From Victivallales bacterium (lineage in GTDB: Bacteria > Verrucomicrobiota > Lentisphaeria > Oligosphaerales > Oligosphaeraceae), in contig CAAGMX010000220.1 in the NCBI GenBank assembly GCA_900771165.1, forward strand, positions 1 through 5,989: DNA of 5,989 bases. Direction: 5' to 3'. The position numbers and the translations under genes were made by a program. The notes under the pieces are model-generated. The model had not been told where the DNA came from and searched no databases. It saw nothing but the letters and a program-made list of their open reading frames with translations. Positions 4,664-5,989 of the stretch are shown in pieces. Within the stretch, counting starts at the first letter, position 1. Every line of letters begins with the position of its first letter.

Positions 4664-5824
4664 ATGCCTGGAGATCCCTTCCCCCAAGCCCTGGCCACCC
4701 CCCGCTTCCTGGATTCCGGAGACCCGGAGTCCCAGCGTCGGGAGATCCGGGAAATCCTCTCCTCCGCCAATCCTTTCCGGCTGAACTGGGATGCCCCCTG
4801 GCTGGAAAGGGTCTTCCAGGCCTATTGCCAGCCCCATCGCTATTTCCATACGCTCCAGCATCTCCTGGATGTGTGCCGGCGTCTCCGGCGCCTGGCCCTT
4901 CCCCGCCGCACCACCGGAGAACTCCTCCTGGCCGCCCTCTTCCACGATGTCCACTGGTATCCCCAGGCCACCCGGAACGAGGCCGCCTCCGCCGAGGTCT
5001 TCGATTTCCTCCGCCCCTCCATGGGACGGGAACTTCCCGCCGAGTCCGTCCATGCGATTCACCAGGTGATTCTCTCCTCCAAAGGGCAGAAGCCCGTCAG
5101 CGAGAGCGCCCGGAAGTTCCACGAGTGCGACTGCCATGTGCTGCTCCACGGCTCCCCTGTGGATTTGCTGGCCTACGAATTTCAGATCTTCCGGGAGTTC
5201 CAGTCCCTGAACATGGCGGAATACCGGAAGGGAAGAAGCGGATTCTTCGACCGCTTCAGCCGTCGTTTCCCCGAGTGCCGTCCCAATATGCGCTTCCTCA
5301 TCGAGTATCTGGAGCGGCGGCGTCCCCGGGTGGGCATCTATGCGGGTTCCTTCAATCCTTTCCACATCGGGCATCTGGCCATCCTGCAGAAGGCGGAGCT
5401 GATGTTCGACAAGGTCATTGTGGCGGTGGGTGTCAATCCGGAGAAGAATCCGGGCCGCCGGGGTGCCAACGGACAGGAGGAGGCCATGACCGTCAAGGAC
5501 AAACTCCCCTTCCACGAGGTGGTCTTCTTCGATAATCTCATGGTGGATCTCCTGGATCAGGAATCCCAATTCTGCGATGTCACCCTGGTCCGGGGACTGC
5601 GCAATGGCTATGACCTGGATTATGAAATGAGCCAGCAGTGCTTCATGCAGGCCATGAGACCCCAGACCCGCTCCGTCTATATCCCCTGCGACAAGTCCCT
5701 GGAACATATCTCCTCCTCCGCCCTGAGGGGATTGCAGCTCTTTGACTGCCACGGACGGGAGAAAATGTATTTCCCCCATCTCTACGATTACTACGGGAAG
5801 TCCGTCCAGGAGCTCTTCGGATGA
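4664..5824 (+). CDS. Fusion protein: HD-type phosphohydrolase domain plus phosphopantetheine adenylyltransferase (CoaD-like) domain
   Basis: A 386-residue two-domain protein. Residues about 45-205 resemble the COG4339 predicted metal-dependent HD phosphohydrolases: [15 protein letters not shown] (56-70), [10 protein letters not shown] (91-100), [10 protein letters not shown] (104-113), a D156 region, and YEFQIFREF ... [13 protein letters not shown] (171-197). Likely metal ligands are H62, H94, D95 and D156; its substrate is unknown. Residues about 222-386 form a nucleotidyltransferase: [18 protein letters not shown] (223-240, HIGH at 234-237), [12 protein letters not shown] (251-262), [16 protein letters not shown] (307-322) and ISSSALRGL (349-357). 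The RGLRNxxDxxYE and ISSS motifs point to phosphopantetheine adenylyltransferase, which makes dephospho-CoA from ATP and 4'-phosphopantetheine, rather than NadD. Standalone CoaD is about 160 residues, so this domain is complete. ATG 4664 is the first start in the frame and lacks a clear Shine-Dalgarno site. Its stop overlaps the next gene's ATG. Whether this is the cell's only CoaD cannot be told. Confidence 0.85.
   Translation: MPGDPFPQALATPRFLDSGDPESQRREIREILSSANPFRLNWDAPWLERVFQAYCQPHRYFHTLQHLLDVCRRLRRLALPRRTTGELLLAALFHDVHWYPQATRNEAASAEVFDFLRPSMGRELPAESVHAIHQVILSSKGQKPVSESARKFHECDCHVLLHGSPVDLLAYEFQIFREFQSLNMAEYRKGRSGFFDRFSRRFPECRPNMRFLIEYLERRRPRVGIYAGSFNPFHIGHLAILQKAELMFDKVIVAVGVNPEKNPGRRGANGQEEAMTVKDKLPFHEVVFFDNLMVDLLDQESQFCDVTLVRGLRNGYDLDYEMSQQCFMQAMRPQTRSVYIPCDKSLEHISSSALRGLQLFDCHGREKMYFPHLYDYYGKSVQELFG
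5808..5812 (+). promoter_or_regulatory. Shine-Dalgarno site for the ABC transporter ATPase gene
   Basis: AGGAG lies within the last codons of the HD-PPAT gene, 8 bases before ATG 5821. It supports that start and translational coupling through the ATGA overlap. Confidence 0.65.
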
Positions 5825-5989
5825 CGCCCATCCTCAGCTGCACCGATCTACGGGTCTGGTATCCCATTCGCCGGGGCGTCTTCCAGCGGGTGACGGGACA
5901 CGTCCACGCCGTGGATGGGGTCTCCCTCCGGCTGGCTCCCGGGGAAACCCTGGGACTGGTGGGGGAGTCCGGCTGCGGCAGATCGGAAG
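5821..5989 (+). CDS. Peptide ABC transporter ATP-binding protein, DppF/OppF type (N-terminal fragment)
   Basis: About 53 residues of genuine sequence remain. [20 protein letters not shown] (10-29), then [24 protein letters not shown], match the start of DppF/OppF-like ATPases (usually about 320 residues), which power uptake of di- or oligopeptides or nickel with a second ATPase, two permeases and a binding protein. The Walker A motif should read GESGCGKST, but here it becomes GESGCGRSE just where the last ten bases equal an Illumina adapter start. The altered residues are therefore probably artefact, with true sequence ending near 5979. The start ATG overlaps the HD-PPAT stop (ATGA) and has its own Shine-Dalgarno site. 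The rest of the transporter operon would lie beyond the edge. The DppF/OppF class is clear; the substrate is not. Confidence 0.85.
   Translation, partial: MTPILSCTDLRVWYPIRRGVFQRVTGHVHAVDGVSLRLAPGETLGLVGESGCGRSE
5980..5989 (+). other. Probable untrimmed Illumina adapter sequence
   Basis: The final ten bases, AGATCGGAAG, are identical to the start of the Illumina TruSeq adapter (AGATCGGAAGAGC). They begin exactly where the reading frame leaves the conserved Walker A consensus. They should not be read as genomic sequence, and they imply that the window ends at a contig end. Confidence 0.85.

Noticed and set aside
4415..5779. 454-residue open frame antisense to the HD-PPAT gene
   Set aside because: The sense frame has clear HD and PPAT motifs in order; the antisense product resembles nothing known to me.
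4664..5824. NadD-YqeK type fusion (NAD synthesis)
   Set aside because: [10 protein letters not shown] alone could suggest NadD, but [12 protein letters not shown] and the ISSS motif are typical of phosphopantetheine adenylyltransferase, and the HD part matches COG4339 rather than YqeK.
5821..5989. ATPase with a degenerate Walker A (GCGRSE)
   Set aside because: The deviation coincides exactly with adapter-like terminal bases, so it is more likely a sequencing artefact than biology.

Overview
This is a 5,989-base, GC-rich (roughly 60% or more by eye), gene-dense bacterial fragment. It holds six recognisable protein genes, plus the last codons of a possible seventh at the left edge. No RNA gene, CRISPR array, insertion sequence or phage gene was seen. 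The last ten bases equal the start of the common Illumina read adapter, so the right edge is probably a contig end carrying untrimmed adapter. The host cannot be named from this window. High GC, an NCS2 permease of the AzgA/AdeQ/PbuG type, and CU-rich leaders without Shine-Dalgarno sites before several genes suggest an anaerobic or gut-type Gram-negative bacterium (PVC, spirochaete or Bacteroidetes-like), but this is only a guess.

Left part (1-568, + strand): a small AraC-type DNA-binding protein is followed two bases later by a 62-residue cysteine-rich protein resembling the N-terminal half of DUF1667. They look like one transcription unit with a normal Shine-Dalgarno site. Converging on it is a LOG-family phosphoribohydrolase gene on the - strand (565-1131). 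The two stop codons overlap within a single CTAG.

Middle (1132-4553): a 223-base divergent intergenic region separates the LOG gene from a complete adenine deaminase gene (ade), which is followed by a purine permease gene. Together they form a plausible purine-base module. The permease brings bases in, the LOG enzyme may release adenine-type bases from nucleoside monophosphates, and adenine deaminase turns adenine into hypoxanthine for salvage or catabolism.

Right part (4554-5989, + strand): after a 110-base gap with a strong inverted repeat comes an unusual two-domain protein. Its N-terminal half is an HD-type phosphohydrolase (COG4339-like) and its C-terminal half is a phosphopantetheine adenylyltransferase (CoaD-like). 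Its stop overlaps the start (ATGA) of a DppF/OppF-type peptide transporter ATPase, which is cut off in its Walker A motif.

The best candidates for something little described are the HD-PPAT fusion, the minimal cysteine-rich DUF1667-like protein, and the pairing of LOG with adenine deaminase and a purine permease. No wholly new multi-gene system is evident.
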